This document shows positions 34,201 through 45,843 of a DNA stretch of 64,000 nucleotides, piece after piece; position 1 is the stretch's first letter; the number at the start of each line of letters is the position of its first letter. A program made the position numbers and the translations under genes. Source of the stretch: Plumapathes pennacea (taxonomy: Eukaryota; Cnidaria; Anthozoa; Antipatharia; Myriopathidae); contig OZ038462.1 in assembly GCA_964036295.1 (NCBI GenBank), forward strand, positions 39,785,680 through 39,849,679, written 5' to 3'. Under the pieces are notes generated by a model that worked only from the letters and a program-made list of their open reading frames with translations, searched no databases and had not been told where the DNA came from.

Positions 34201-37200
34201 CGTAATGTCTTTGCGAGGTTCATTTCCGTGCGCATGATTCTTTACTTGTATGTCATTGTGTGTTGTATCAGTGCGTGATGGTATTTTAGCGTGCCTGTGC
34301 GTTATTGTGTCTGTGCGTCCGTGATTGAGTTTGTGCGTAATTGTGCGTGCGTGTATAAACCTCCTGTAAAGTGCAGGTGTACTAGGTGTGACGTCTTTGC
34401 TTCACCTCTACAGATCCTTCCGTTGGCGCTGAGCACATAACCCTCTCTACACTTGCAGTAGTAGCTGCCCTCAGTGTTCACGCACATGTGGTTACAGTGG
34501 TGGAAACTACGAGATCTGTTGCACTCATTTACATCTGACGACAAGAACACATGTTGTTAGAGCGGTAGTTCTGCCACTCTCAGGATCATAATGCAGATTC
34601 TCCCAACAATTCCAGAGGAAAACGTGAGAATTGATTGTCCAATCGGCTTTCATCTGAGAAAACTGTCACGTGGCAAATTTTCTACACCGTGTGATATATC
34701 TCTGGTGAGAGACTGATGAAGAACACTGAACTTGATCACTCACAATTTACGTCCTACACTGATTAAGATCCCTCCGATTAAATGCGCAGAAAGCCCCAGA
34801 ATACCGCATACAAAATCTCGCTAGAGTTAATTTAAAATTTGTTGAGGTGTTAATTGGGCGGGAGGAATATGGAGAGATTATTATGAATTCATGAAATTAT
34901 TGAATTATACATACGAACCCATGCAGGAGCGTCTATCAAGGCCGATCCTGTAACCCTTGTGGCATTCACAGTAGTAGCTGTTCGCCGAGTCACGACAAAG
35001 CTGCTCACATTCGTGTTCCCCTGATGCGCATTCGTCCTTGTCGACTGTAAACAGTAACGACCGTGTCCTTAACAAAGAGCTGTAGTTATATCTACACTAT
35101 GGAAACGCGTGTATGCGTGAATCGGCGAAGAAACACTTCGAGCATGGGGTGACTTATGTATGCGTGTATCGTGTATGAGAGTGACGTATGTATGTATGTA
35201 TATATGTGTGTGTGTGTACGCAACTAGTATGTACGTGTAGAGCGGTTTTCAGTTGACAAATAAAGTAATTTTACAGCGCCAATTACAAAGGCTGTAAGAA
35301 AACACTTTTAACCAACCAGAAGCCAATGTAAATTGCTATTAATTTTACTTTGAAGAAATCAATCGGCTTGTTGCGTGAGCTAGGGTTTTGCTTTGGTTTC
35401 AATATGTTAGCCTAGTGTTTGTCTTTGTCTTTGTGCAGATGGTCATTAAGCCCCATGCACACGAGCAAGTTTTCTATGACAAGTTTTCTGCGACAAGTTT
35501 TTTTTGCTCGTGTACATGAGAAAATTTGGGCAAATTTTCTGTGACAAATGCATTTGCTGAAAAGCTGGCGTGCTAGCTTTTTTATGACAAGGAAAACTTG
35601 TCCCATGTGAAATTTGCTCGTGTACACGAAAACTTGTCAAAGTTTTTCGGAAAACTTTAGTTACCATGTCTTCATTTTGGGAGCGTGTTCGCACAATCAA
35701 GATGGCGGCATCCACAACATTGACAACAAAGTCTTTGAATTAGCCATATAATGCAATTAGCCTCTTACTGGAACCTTTGAGATCACGCGAAAAGTTTATG
35801 GAACTCCAAGTCAGAAGGAAAAGAAACAACGAAAATTTGTCAAAAAACTTGTTAAAAGAAAATTGCTCGACCGTATACACGAGCAAATCATTTGTCACAG
35901 AAAACTTGTCATAGAAAACTTGCTCGTGTGCATGGGGCTTTAGGCTTAACACTAAACGACAAAACGTACCATGGCACGTCTTGTTGTGGTAGTGCTTTCT
36001 AAAGTGCGTATTTGTGTTTGCGTGTGTACATGGTCTTGAGGCTTAACACTAAACGACAAAACGTACCATGGCACGTCTTGTTGTGGTAGTGCTTTCTATA
36101 AGGCGTATTTGTGTTTGCGTGTGTACATGGTCATGAGGCTTAACACTAAACGTCTTGTTGTGGTAGTGTTTTCTATAGTGCGTATTTGTGTTTGCGTGTG
36201 TACATGGTCATGAGGCTTAACACTAAACGTCTTGTTGTGGTAGTGTTTTCTATAGTGCGTATTTGTGTTTGCGTGTGTACATGGTCATGAGGCTTAACAC
36301 TAAACGTCTTGTTGTGGTAGTGTTTTCTATAGTGCGTATTTGTGTTTGCGTGTGTACATGGTCATGAGGCTTAACACTAAACGTCTTGTTGTGGTAGTGT
36401 TTTCTATAGTGCATATTTGTGTTTGCGTGTGTACATGGTCATAAGGTTTAACACTAAACGTCTTGTTGTGGTAGTGCTTTCTATAGTGCATATTTGTGTT
36501 TGCGTGTGTACATGGTCATAAGGTTTAACACTAAACGTCTTGTTGTGGTAGTGCTTTCTATAGTGTGTATTTGTGTTTGCGTGTGTACATGGTCATGAGG
36601 CTTAACACTAAACGTCTTGTTGTGGTAGTGTTTTCTATAGTGCGTATTTGTGTTTGCGTGTGTACATGGTCATGAGGCTTAACACTAAACGTCTTGTTGT
36701 GGTAGTGTTTTCTATAGTGCGTATTTGTGTTTGCGTGTGTACATGGTCATTAACACTAAACGACAGAACGTACCATGGCACGTCTTGTTGTCGTTGTCTA
36801 ACGAGTATCCAGATCTGCACGTGCAGTGGTGTCCTCCCGCCGTGTTCACGCAATGCTGCTGACAATCGCCATTGTTGATAATACATTCATTTAAATCTAA
36901 AGAAATCAATCAATCAATCAGTACGAATGACGACAAGAATTGATAGATAAATCAAATTCCAATGTAAATTAAAACATTTAAAAAGAATAAAGCGTTGATT
37001 TCACTCAGCCAAAGGCGTGGCACGTCCCTAACTCCAAACTCTTGTATCTATTCAGGGTTTACTATCAATAGGCCAGCAATTTCTAAACAATTCTATATAT
37101 TATTACTATTATATATCTCGACGTGGCGTCATTACGAACTCTAGCAAATTTTTCAGATATTTGTTGCCTGTTATAATTTAGAAATAAGCCCGCATCGAAA

Positions 37201-39000
37201 TAAACCCGCTCCAAAAGGCCATTTCCGAGACAGTTGTTGCCTATATAAAACGATGCCTAGTGCGAAACCTTTTTAATAAAACTTAGTTTCTTTTTATGTA
37301 AATCAAACTCATCACAAACGTTTAGCAGTCGACCTCTCGGAAATGTATTAGCTACATTATGTAAAATGTATTAAGACAATTTTTCTGACGTCATATTGAC
37401 ACCGGAAATCGTTACCATACCTCTGCAGGTTTCCTCGTCGTACTCCAGTTCGTAGCCTGCGTGACATGAACACTCCCTGCCTTGTGAGACGACAGTACAC
37501 ACGTGACTGCAGCCGCCGTTATTTTGGTCACACAAACTCGTCACGGCTCCTCCTATAACCAACGAGTAACATGAATCAGTCTCTTGACTGAACAGGTTTG
37601 CTTGCGTTCAGTATGATGATCTTGACAACGTAAACCAACCACATGCCGACCACACGGAAAGATACAGACCACGGCAAGCCCGTAACGAGCATATATCGAC
37701 AACGTTCACCGACCAAACGCAAACATTTACCGATCAGTACATGCCGACCACACGAGTAACCTTACCGACCACATGCCGACCAACGGAAACATTTACCGAA
37801 CACATAACGACCATGCGGAAACATACAGACAACGGCGAGCACGTACCGAGCACATATCAACAACGTTAACCGACCACACGGGAACATTTACCGATCACCA
37901 CATACCGAACATACGAGAAACCTTACCGACCACAAGTCGACCAACGGAAATGTTTACCGACCACATACCGACCACGCACCGGCTACTCAAACTATATACT
38001 TACACTATGAAAGATTATCAATCATTTCTCGATGTTACCGTTTACAATTGCTCAACACTAGAGTTCTGGAGCACAGTTTGCGTACAAACCTCGTTGAGTA
38101 GTGTAATCCGCGCTGAACCCCGTGAGACTCACGGAACTGTCGGCGCGGAACTTCACGAACAAGCTGCTGGAGGTCGAACTGAACGGGCCTGGGATTTTGG
38201 AGCCACAGAACTTGCCCAAAGACCTCGCGTCCTCGTTGGCGCCATCAAAAATGTGCACGTAATCATACACACATCCCGAGTCTAGAGTTGAGGAAAAGGA
38301 AGCTGAAAGGCGACACTATAATCAAAACTTCAGCTATTTCACACTCACACAATCATATACGCATGCTTACACACGTATAAAACACGCGCAGCAGCTTACG
38401 CACACAACACGCACTCGTAGCATACGCACACAACACGCGCACGCACGGAGCACACGCACGTACGCACACGTACACACGTGATGTTGTACGGTAGAGAATT
38501 GGGGACTAACAATAATACGTAGTTATACTATGGTCCTATAACGTACGCGCATTTTCCGTTGATTTGATCAAAAACTTTTACTAGTGTAATTTTTTAGTTC
38601 CTGGAGACCAACTAATAACAGGCAAATCACACAGCGTCGTTACCGGAACTAAGGTCTATCGTTTACCCCAAAGCTTAAACAAACGCTGCCCAACCCACCT
38701 TCAGAGGGCTCAAGATCAAAACTATTGAACTGCAGACAGACTGTGTATTCTGATGGAACCTGCATCAGGTAGCTGCACTCGATGGAAACGGGATGACGTT
38801 CCGGAAAGTTCAAAGACTCGAAATGGCCGCTCAGCTCTGTGAATTCATGGTGGCATCCTGCAAGCGACGAACGTGACTAAATAAATCACTCGATCACCTA
38901 AAACAAATGCTAAACAAATGACGCAATCACCTGAGACAATGCTAAACAAATCATGCAATCACTTGAGACAATGCTAATTTCGAATACTGGTTTGGCTAGC

Positions 39001-39050
<50 letters not shown>

Positions 39051-42000
39051 AAAATCGCACGGGGAGCTTATTTAGTTCTATACCAGAAATCACTGCATCA
39101 GGGCAACGGATTATCTGTGAATATCGTATTTCTTGTAGAAAACAGATAGATAGATAGATAGATAGATAGATAGTACGCGCGATCTCATTGGTTACGTTGG
39201 TGTTACTGGTCGGATAGAATTAGCTTGTTCTAAAGTACTGACAGCCATCATAAATTACCGGATCTGGCAAACTGGAGCTTGAATCCCTTGAAACCAACAG
39301 AGAAGTCACTGTGGAATCGAAGGAGTATCTCAGGACCTGACGACACTATCGGGCTCGGTGTTTGGCTGCCGCAAAGCTTAGAGAAACGGTGACTGCCGTC
39401 TTGAAGGAGACCGTTGTACAGTTCCAGAGAATCATACTCGCACTCATGGCTTGTCTCCAGCTGAACAGAGATGTGGGAAAATAACAGAACAAAATATTCT
39501 ACACACACAACAGACTCGGTACAATACATAGCGCATACAACGAGCCTACTACACAAAAACACACACACATAGAACAACACAGTACTCATACAAATACATC
39601 GCACATACAACGAGCTTAGTACACAAAAACACACACACATGGAACAACACAGTACTCATACAAATACATCGCACATACAACGAGCTTAGTACACAAAAAC
39701 ACACACACATGGAACAACACAGTACTCATACAAATACATCGCACATACAACGAGCTTAGTACACAAAAACAGTACAACACATACCTGGGACAACACAGAG
39801 CACAAACAAATAAATCAACACCATTTTCAAATAAAGATAAACGTACGGAAAACCAAACCGCTACAAGCAGTCGTCGTTAATAGTAAACCAACATCCAACA
39901 TGCTTGTGCTACACCAAATAAAACGACGAGGCATCATCACTAGAATAGTCACGTGGACAAACCTCAAAATCTGTGAACGTCAAGGTGTATCTGGAGCCCT
40001 GGGGTCCAATAATCTTCCAGATGCACTCGACTTCATCTGGGTAGGTTCTGGGAAACTGGGGACTGGTAATCTCTCCATTTGTGGTGCGCAATTCCCCGCC
40101 ACATTGAGCTGAAAGGTCGAGCATTTCACTTTTTTTATTCACGTAGTTTCTGAACCTCGTTTTGATGCGACACTTCAAACAGTTTGCCGGAAGCGCGGGG
40201 AGCTTGTTTGGAATTCTGTCCAATTATGGGTAACCGAGATAAAAGTTCTCATGATCCCTAGCGTGCGTCCTTGTCCCACCCAACATGGCCGGCATACTAC
40301 GAGGTGCGTTAAAAACTGTGGGCTCGGGGTTTTATACCAAATCGTACTTCCCGGCGCTGACTGGTCGAGGAGATCATCAAATGGTTACACCTCGGTACTG
40401 CTCACGCACTGTCGAAAGGCGTTTGATCACTGTCGTTGACTCGACTCAAAATCATGTTCCCAGATAAATTTCAGTGAGGACATGTCAGCAAATCACGACG
40501 GACAAATTGCACCGCGCCCAAGGAAGCGTTTTAGTTACGAATGTGGCGCTGCTTCCTGTCTTCCTACATGATAACGACGGGGCGCAGAAAAGGGCTATTC
40601 CATAAAAAAAAAGGACGTACCCCCTATCGAGGAACTTGAAAATCTTCAGGGTTTTCAGCTGCCTAAAAGCTGGAAATCTTCAGGGGTTCCAGGGCTTTTG
40701 CTGATTTTTCATGGAATTTTTAAGGGGTTGCTTGTTGCATCATGCATTTCTTCAGCCGGCATAGCTGTTTCAGTGATATCTTAAGGGGTCATTCTGTGGT
40801 GGAATTCTTATGGGGGTGCACACAAAAAAAAGAAGCAATTCCTCGATAGAGGGGTAAGGACAATAAATGGAATAGCCCAAAGCTGTTTCTCCACGAGACT
40901 CAATCTGAGTCTAAATCGGCTCATAATCAGAAGTATCAAACAGAGAATGGTCTGATCAAATAACGTGATAATTACGGAATGCTGAAATAACTGAAAAGTT
41001 GGGCTTTTTATGGACTCACAACAAGTCAAAAGTAAGGGCAGCAGGATCTTCTCCGAACAATTATGCCACACAAAGTACCACTAGCATAATCTCAAACAGA
41101 CAAATTCGCCGAAATGGAATACAAAGGCAAATTGAAATCGAGAAGTGAATGCGGAAGTATGCGAATCCGATAATAAATTGATTCCGGCAAAGTGGTGCCG
41201 ATCCCAACCTGTTTTACATTTCTTCCTCCCTATTCTCCCTTATTTCTTTTACACCGCTGTTGAAACAGCCGCGATGTGTTTTGTATACACAGACATATGC
41301 AATCTTGCTCGTAGAAAGATTCTTTTGCATTCCAATACTTTTTCTATGCCTGCCAATTTCTCCCACTTCTCACGCATGAGAACAGGCGGCTGCGAACAAC
41401 AAACGGTCGTCTTCGGACTCTTGGCCTTTTAAATACTCTCTTGTTAAGCAGTGCTGATTCGCTTCCTAAACGTCAATATTACCTGCCAGAATTTGCTGGT
41501 TCATCTTTGGCCCGAATGTTATTGTATTCTAAAGTGTTTATGATCCATCATATAGTGCACTAGTTGCCTCAAGCTCCTCTGCAGACGTGACAAACTTAAT
41601 AAAAAGGGCGAGATTAAAGCAAAACGAACCGGACATATTAACATAGCAATGTTGCTTGGCCATACACGTACTCCCCTTTTCTTTACGAATGGTTGGCAAA
41701 ACTTATATTATCACGGCAACGCATCTAATCCTCCACTATGATTAAATGTTACGGCCACTCAAAGTGCACTGAAAAATAAAAAAATTGCTTTGAAAGTGCG
41801 TCATATGTTGGTGATATGGGCGCGTCTAACAGTTTGTAATCTTAGCTCCCCTGACAATCCTCAAACAAGGCATTCGGGGCCAGCAAAATAACAGAACACT
41901 GTTGAGGAAACCTGACAAACCAGCGCTGTTTACACGCACATACATGTTAATTCTTCCACAACGGCGTACAGATGAAACTGTCACCTCCACTTCAATGAAA

Positions 42001-42494
42001 CGTACACCACACAAAGTACGCGCGTTTGAAATATGTAGGGCTTACATATCTGCAGCGGTGTGTTATTTGCTTGAGTGGCTACTGTCTCCCTTTTCGTGAC
42101 TGTACTTTAGTGTCACTACGAGTTAATATTTACAGATGAGTAATAATAAAGCGATTTTATGTACATTGAAGCGGGAAGTGGGGGCGATGAAGAAATCCTA
42201 AAGAAACAACTGCAGCGTTTGTGAAGACACGAAACTAAACGCTTACCTGGCAAAGAACCGCTGTAAGGCCTGGGGTGGTATGCAGTACGCAGTCTGCCAG
42301 ATGCAGATGAAGAACGAGGAAGAGCTGCTGTCAACGAGATGCAGCAAACGAAAAGAAACCTGCAGTTTAATATAACACATACAGGTGATACGGATTAGCA
42401 AAACCGTGAGGATGCGACAGCTAACCTACATTGGGTGAAACGTATAACCAAATCGAACACTGACTTACAGCGCAGTAGTCAACGAGGTAACCAT
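22784..42494 (-). CDS. Secreted CUB-CUB-EGF(16)-coiled coil-VWC protein with acidic tail
   Basis: Twenty-nine exons join in frame to about 1,090 aa: 42469-42494, 42247-42359, 39963-40108, 39259-39460, 38699-38857, 38090-38281, 37421-37552, 36774-36896, 34919-35044, 34406-34534, 33620-33806, 32928-33095, 31446-31729, 30978-31094, 30238-30304, 29991-30049, 29414-29530, 28630-28693, 28420-28478, 27904-28023, 27330-27399, 26632-26707, 26094-26196, 25599-25660, 24802-24921, 24295-24349, 23377-23493, 23113-23145, 22784-22830. The signal peptide (MVTSLTTALFLFVCCISLT) is split by the first intron. Two CUBs, sixteen mostly calcium-binding EGFs, a short amphipathic helix, a VWC-type cysteine module and a Ser/Asp/Glu-rich tail follow. 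No membrane anchor is seen, so it is probably secreted matrix. I know no named family with this exact order. It is divergent from, and paralogous to, the gene at 42,971. Confidence 0.88.
22906..23040. repeat. Second pentamer array (CAGCA)
   Basis: Variants of GCACA/CAGCA repeat through the last intron (22831-23112) of the minus-strand CUB/EGF gene. Its unit differs from the 32-kb satellite but has the same period and the same G/T bias on the transcribed-sense strand. Confidence 0.8.
25222..25560. repeat. Two adjacent palindromic elements
   Basis: The first pairs ACGGCGGC...AAAACAATATTTTACG with its inverse up to about 25,362. The second pairs TAGACACGAGTGTTTTAC near 25,380 with its inverse near 25,545. 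Both lie in the intron before the VWC exons. Confidence 0.65.
26899..27073. mobile_element. Terminal-inverted-repeat element (AGCCCCTGTCAAACGGTC)
   Basis: AAGCCCCTGTCAAACGGTC at the left and GACCGTTTGACAGGGGCTA at the right; intronic. Confidence 0.7.
28924..29123. mobile_element. Terminal-inverted-repeat element (AGGCCCCGTTTACAC)
   Basis: AGGCCCCGTTTACACT and the inverse AGTGTAAACGGGGCCT bound about 200 bp rich in CGGATTC motifs; intronic. Confidence 0.7.
29752..29950. repeat. Same inverted-repeat family, copy 5 (diverged)
   Basis: AAAAGTGATCAACTTCAATTT and a GGGAGAATTTGTATTCTGAG landmark are retained; it is intronic in the minus-strand gene. Confidence 0.6.
30478..30645. repeat. Long near-perfect palindrome
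   Basis: Arms of about 75 bp (ACTGGTGTATCAACTGTGTG on the left, its inverse on the right) meet near GTCGTTCGCTCTGATGAAGG. The arms contain GCTGACGTTTCGAGCGCTAG. Intronic, MITE-like. Confidence 0.7.
31756..32572. repeat. Pentamer satellite (GCAAC/ACAAC) with a 232-bp higher-order period
   Basis: The array consists of variants of GCAAC, ACAAC, GCAGC and GTAGC on the plus strand, with few T. A longer block starting CACCGTAACACAGTACAAC near 31,870 recurs near 32,102 and, diverged, near 32,467. It fills most of the intron between exons 31446-31729 and 32928-33095, so the transcript is G/U-rich there. All three minus frames are largely open; these are not genes. Confidence 0.9.
33186..33322 (+). 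mobile_element. tRNA-derived SINE-like insertion
   Basis: A tRNA-like head (GGCGGTGTAGCGGTTAGCAC resembling box A, then GGTTCAATTCC resembling box B) is followed by a short body and an A-run of about 24. It looks like a small retroposed copy, not a working tRNA. Confidence 0.5.
33888..34110. mobile_element. Terminal-inverted-repeat element (GCGCGTTCGATTGGGTCT)
   Basis: GGGCGCGTTCGATTGG ... AGTCGAACGCACCCTGAG. A relative lies at about 45,290-45,540, ending GGAATAGACCCAATTGAATG. Confidence 0.6.
34574..34751. repeat. Same inverted-repeat family, copy 6 (diverged)
   Basis: AATGCAGATTCTCCCAACA and GAACTTGATCACTC landmarks are retained between two EGF exons. Confidence 0.6.
35446..35943. mobile_element. 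Terminal-inverted-repeat element (AAGCCCCATGCACACGAGCA)
   Basis: About 500 bp with TIRs of about 30 bp reading AAGCCCCATGCACACGAG; it abuts the 77-bp minisatellite. Confidence 0.7.
35942..36750. repeat. 77-bp minisatellite, ten units, containing copied exon/donor sequence
   Basis: Units 3-10 are about 77 bp and nearly identical (AGGCTTAACACTAAACGTC ... ACATGGTCATG). Units 1 and 2 (from about 35,942 and 36,038) are about 97 bp because they keep an extra 20 bp, ACGTACCATGGC with its flanks, that matches the donor edge of the real EGF exon at 36774-36896. The array sits in the intron directly downstream of that exon on the minus strand. Confidence 0.9.
37645..37970. repeat. Two tandem copies of a degenerate unit of about 163 bp
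   Basis: Both halves share ordered motifs (AGACAACGGCGAGC-like, CAACGTTAACCGACC-like, ACATTTACCGATCA, CCTTACCGACCACA). Inside each, a shorter ACCGACCACA motif recurs. It is intronic in the minus-strand gene. Confidence 0.6.
39003..39172. repeat. Long A-run and (GATA)n microsatellite
   Basis: About 46 A residues from 39,003 and seven GATA units near 39,145-39,172, both intronic. Confidence 0.85.
39528..39778. repeat. 70-bp minisatellite, about 3.5 units
   Basis: A unit containing CGCACATACAACGAGCTTAG and CACACACACATGGAACAACA repeats with a 70-bp period in the intron that splits CUB1 of the minus-strand gene. Confidence 0.8.
40588..40882. mobile_element. Terminal-inverted-repeat element (GGGCTATTCCAT)
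   Basis: GGGCTATTCCATAAAAAAAA ... AATGGAATAGCCC with inner inverted CCCTATCGAGGAA; intronic. Confidence 0.65.
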
Positions 42495-42970
42495 TTTTTC
42501 AGAAGGCGCGTTGAAGCAGTTGACGAGACTCCGCGTTCCACCTCAGCTTATCCACGCAAAGCAAATGTAACTGAACACCGTTTGAGTATTCCCTCGGGAG
42601 CATAATTAGAGATGACTTCCTGTGTAACGTCATAGAAAAAAACACGCTGCAATCAGTCTGGAAGTTTCTTTAGGTAAAACAAATTCCAAGTCTAGCCTCA
42701 CTGAAACGTTGAAGAGGGTGCTTTAAGATTTTTTTAAGATAAGCTGTCCCATCCTGAAGGTAGTCACCCCCCTCCATCCCTCCGGCCGAATTTCATTTGA
42801 CAGGTTTGACAAGTATTGAAGCATAATAGAAATATGATAGCATCCTTTATCAGCCGTCAGGCACACGTCTCTGAGTGGGGTTTGTCTGTTCAGCGCTGCG
42901 ATCGGCTCAGTTTATCATTCTGCTTTCAGCTCAACTGACAAAGGAAAAGAACTTAGATCTCCGGCAAGCC
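42495..42970. promoter_or_regulatory. Shared 476-bp divergent promoter of the two CUB/EGF genes
   Basis: The minus-strand start codon is at 42494 and the plus-strand start at 42971, so this interval must hold both promoters and both 5' UTRs unless more distal UTR exons exist. Four WGATAR sites are seen (42737-42742, 42835-42840, 42847-42852, 42912-42917). A CRE-like AACGTCAT lies near 42,630. No convincing TATA box is visible. Function is inferred from position. Confidence 0.6.
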
Positions 42971-45776
42971 ATGAAGAACAAGAAAAAAGTGCAACTTGTT
43001 TCCATAACGTGAGTATTTTCATGATTCCGATTCTTCCGTCGATTTGATTGATACTTGTCCGCGTGCGTTTGACAAAACCGGCGTGTTTTGGTTTAAACGT
43101 CGTCCTATTCGACGCAGTAACCTACAGTCCTTTCCTGCCGTGCTTTCTGATTTCTGCGCCGTGTATTTGTCTTTCAGGCGGCATGTTTTCTTGACCATGG
43201 CAATACTTTGGGAAGTTGCCAGTGGATCTGGTAAGGATTGTGCCTTGTGGCGTTTCACTGTTTGACAGATAGCAAGAGTACTTACTACTGAAACGTAATC
43301 TCGATTCAGAGCAACAGGACGGGCGTTGTTGAGAATGCAACATCGGTGGCTTTTAACACGCGTTTAGTAGAGCTGGTCCGAAACTAAAAAAAAAAGATAG
43401 TGAAATTGAAGATCCTTGTATCGTTTATCCGATGACAAATTTTCGTCTCCAATATCACACAGCATAACACATACAAAGAAAACCATCACTTCACGACACC
43501 CAGATTCTTCTCAAGCAGTCTTTTTCTAAAAACTTTGTTTGTCGATCCGTTTTATATTTTCCGCCTGTAAAGCGGACATCCGCGCTACCACGCATTGAAT
43601 CTTCTTAGCTTTAACCGCAAGCCTTGAGATAGAAAATAAACTCACAGATTTAAAAGTCCTCATCGAAAAGGGACGTAGTCCATTTACTTGCTATATTTGC
43701 GTCCCGTTACCCGAAAGAAATGCGGGGAAAGTCTGTGGTTCTCAGTGTGATACCTTCACACGAAGTTTCTGCTAATTTTTCAGCTGGCCACAACTCGCCT
43801 GTTTTTCCCTCCACGACAGTTTTTTTTTTTTTTTTTTTTTTGGCGCATTCTAAAACACGATTTTGTATGTGAAAGCATTTTTCACAAACCTTGTTACATT
43901 GTCAATACGCTTAAAAGTCCAACAATTACCAACAAGAAGCCCACCGGAAGTTGCGCGAGCCTGCACGTGCTTTCGCATCGGGGTATACACAGCTTCATAT
44001 CAAGGAAATATGTGGTCGCATTACAGAAATTGTAGGATTTGTCTCAAATTCGCATTTTCTTTTACTAGTAAGTGGTGGTAGCCGCAAGTACTAGTGCACT
44101 GTTTAAAATTCCATGAGAGTCCAAGACTGGAAAGCTGTTGGGTACACAAGTTGATGTGGGAGTGGCTAGAAAAGCAACTTGAGACACTTTATCTGTTCTC
44201 TCTGATTTCTGTCATTTCAAATGCTCCCTCCTCCTTCAAACAGACAGCTAAGATAATAAGGCTGATGAAACCTGGGAGAAGGGGTGGGATGATTGTTAAA
44301 AAGTGGGGTGGGGTGGGGTGTGGCTATACACCCCCCCCCCCCCCCCCCCACAAAAAGAAAAAACAAGTTTTTGATTCTGATCTAGGGTGTGGAAACATCT
44401 TGTCTGGCAGCCAGAATGGCCTGATCAAGTCGCCCAACTATCCCAGAAATTACCCACGACATGCAGATTGTTCCTGGACTGTTGTGGTGCCCTTGGGACA
44501 CAAGATCTCACTTAGTTTTGATGAGTTCCGGGTTGAAATGAGTGCAGGGTGCAAAAAAGACCGGCTGAAAGTTTATGATGGTGCATCGTCTGCTGCAACT
44601 TTGATTGGAAAGCACTGTGGTTCAGCCAAACCATCTGCAATTACATCCTCAGGCAGTAAGCTACACCTTCAGTTCCGTAGTAATGGAGCTTTACAATTTA
44701 AGGGATTTCAGGCAACATATAACTCGTCACTGGGTAAGTTGTAAGAAATCATACCCATGTTGGTCAAAGAGTGCAAGTATAGCCTGTGAATGGAGCAAAA
44801 TGTGACATGCTGTATATTCACATGCAGGCTGAGGTTGTCATGTCAGCAACAGAGCTGCAGATTGTCACTGCATGATCATCAATTTGGCAGTTTGAAGCTT
44901 TGATATTACAGAAAAACCTCTTTTATACAAACACAAAAAATTGCATATAAGAGTATAATATTATAATAACAGAGCAGGGAGAACAAAATTAATGTTTTGC
45001 TCATAGGAAGGCTTGCATTATGTTCAGTCAACTTTTAGTTACTGTATGCGGCAGATAAATTGTATTTTGAATCCAAGATACAGTACTTGAAAAAAGAAAG
45101 AACTAAAAGTTAGAAAAAAAAAGAATCTGATGTTACTCAGTACGTAATATACTGAGTTATTTTAGTTACAATTGACTAATAGTTGACTAATATTGTTACC
45201 AAAAGTTAAATAAAATATTAGTTCTATCATGATTACCAAATATAGGCATGAAAATAGAAAATAGATTATTTTCTCTATCTGCTGTTCTTCTCAATTGAAT
45301 TTTTCTTGGGGGTTTGATTGACCATAACCGGAATAAGAATAGCTAAAACAATCGAAAGTTTTGCTTGTTCTGGGGACTTTTTTTTTTTTTTTCAGGATTG
45401 TTTTCCAAACCTTCAAACTGAAATTTTGAACAGCTCCCGATATATCTCGACAGAATTCAGCTCCATAGCAAAATAGTTTATCAATCATAGTATCGCTATT
45501 CCCATTCCGGAATAGACCCAATTGAATGCGCTTTTTCATCCTTCTCACTGATCAGGTTGTTCTTGCTTTTCAGTATGTGGTGGCACATATCTTGGTAAAC
45601 AGGGGAGTCTTACATCACCAGGCTACCCCGGAACTAATTATCCAAATGAAGCCACATGCCTGTACAAAGTTGTAGTGCCATCTGGATACACCATCAAGCT
45701 TCGATTCAATGATTTAAAGCTGGAAGCTGCTGAAGCTGGTATGTAGATGCATTTGACTGCTCTTTCATTTTTAAAG

Positions 45777-45843
<67 letters not shown>

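Larger units (their letters stand above)
26094..37552 (-). other. Array of sixteen EGF-like domains
   Basis: Most domains open with D(I/V/L)(D/N)EC, the calcium-binding EGF signature, and keep six cysteines. Complete one-exon EGFs have phase 1-1 borders. Others are split after the third cysteine by phase-2 introns (30304/30049, 28693/28478, 27399/26707). The exon at 31446-31729 holds NSGRGDCDH, an RGD inside an EGF loop. The EGF at 27904-28023 is odd, with an adjacent Cys pair (TSCCNQNC) and an extra QCT at its end. Confidence 0.85.
38090..40108 (-). other. Two CUB domains of the minus-strand gene
   Basis: CUB1 (exons 39963-40108 and 39259-39460) starts CGGELRTTNGEITSPQFP and is split by a phase-0 intron. 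CUB2 (38699-38857 and 38090-38281) is split by a phase-1 intron just before DSGCVYDYVHIFDG. CUB domains bind protein partners, often through calcium. The CUB2 split point equals that of the plus-strand neighbour (before [13 protein letters not shown]). Confidence 0.85.

Noticed and set aside
35942..36750. Regular repeat array that could suggest a CRISPR
   Set aside because: The units are contiguous, with no unique spacers, and lie in an intron of an animal gene. It is a minisatellite.
42116..42334. ATG at 42,334 as the start of the minus-strand gene
   Set aside because: It lies inside the signal-peptide region. Splicing from 42469 to 42359 gives a complete hydrophobic signal peptide from the ATG at 42,494.
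44094..44744. Single 216-codon frame as a gene starting at 44,094
   Set aside because: Its second part is the CUB1 exon, but the upstream part has no domain and includes intronic G/C runs. The signal peptide is supplied by exons 42971-43008 and 43178-43230 in the correct phase.
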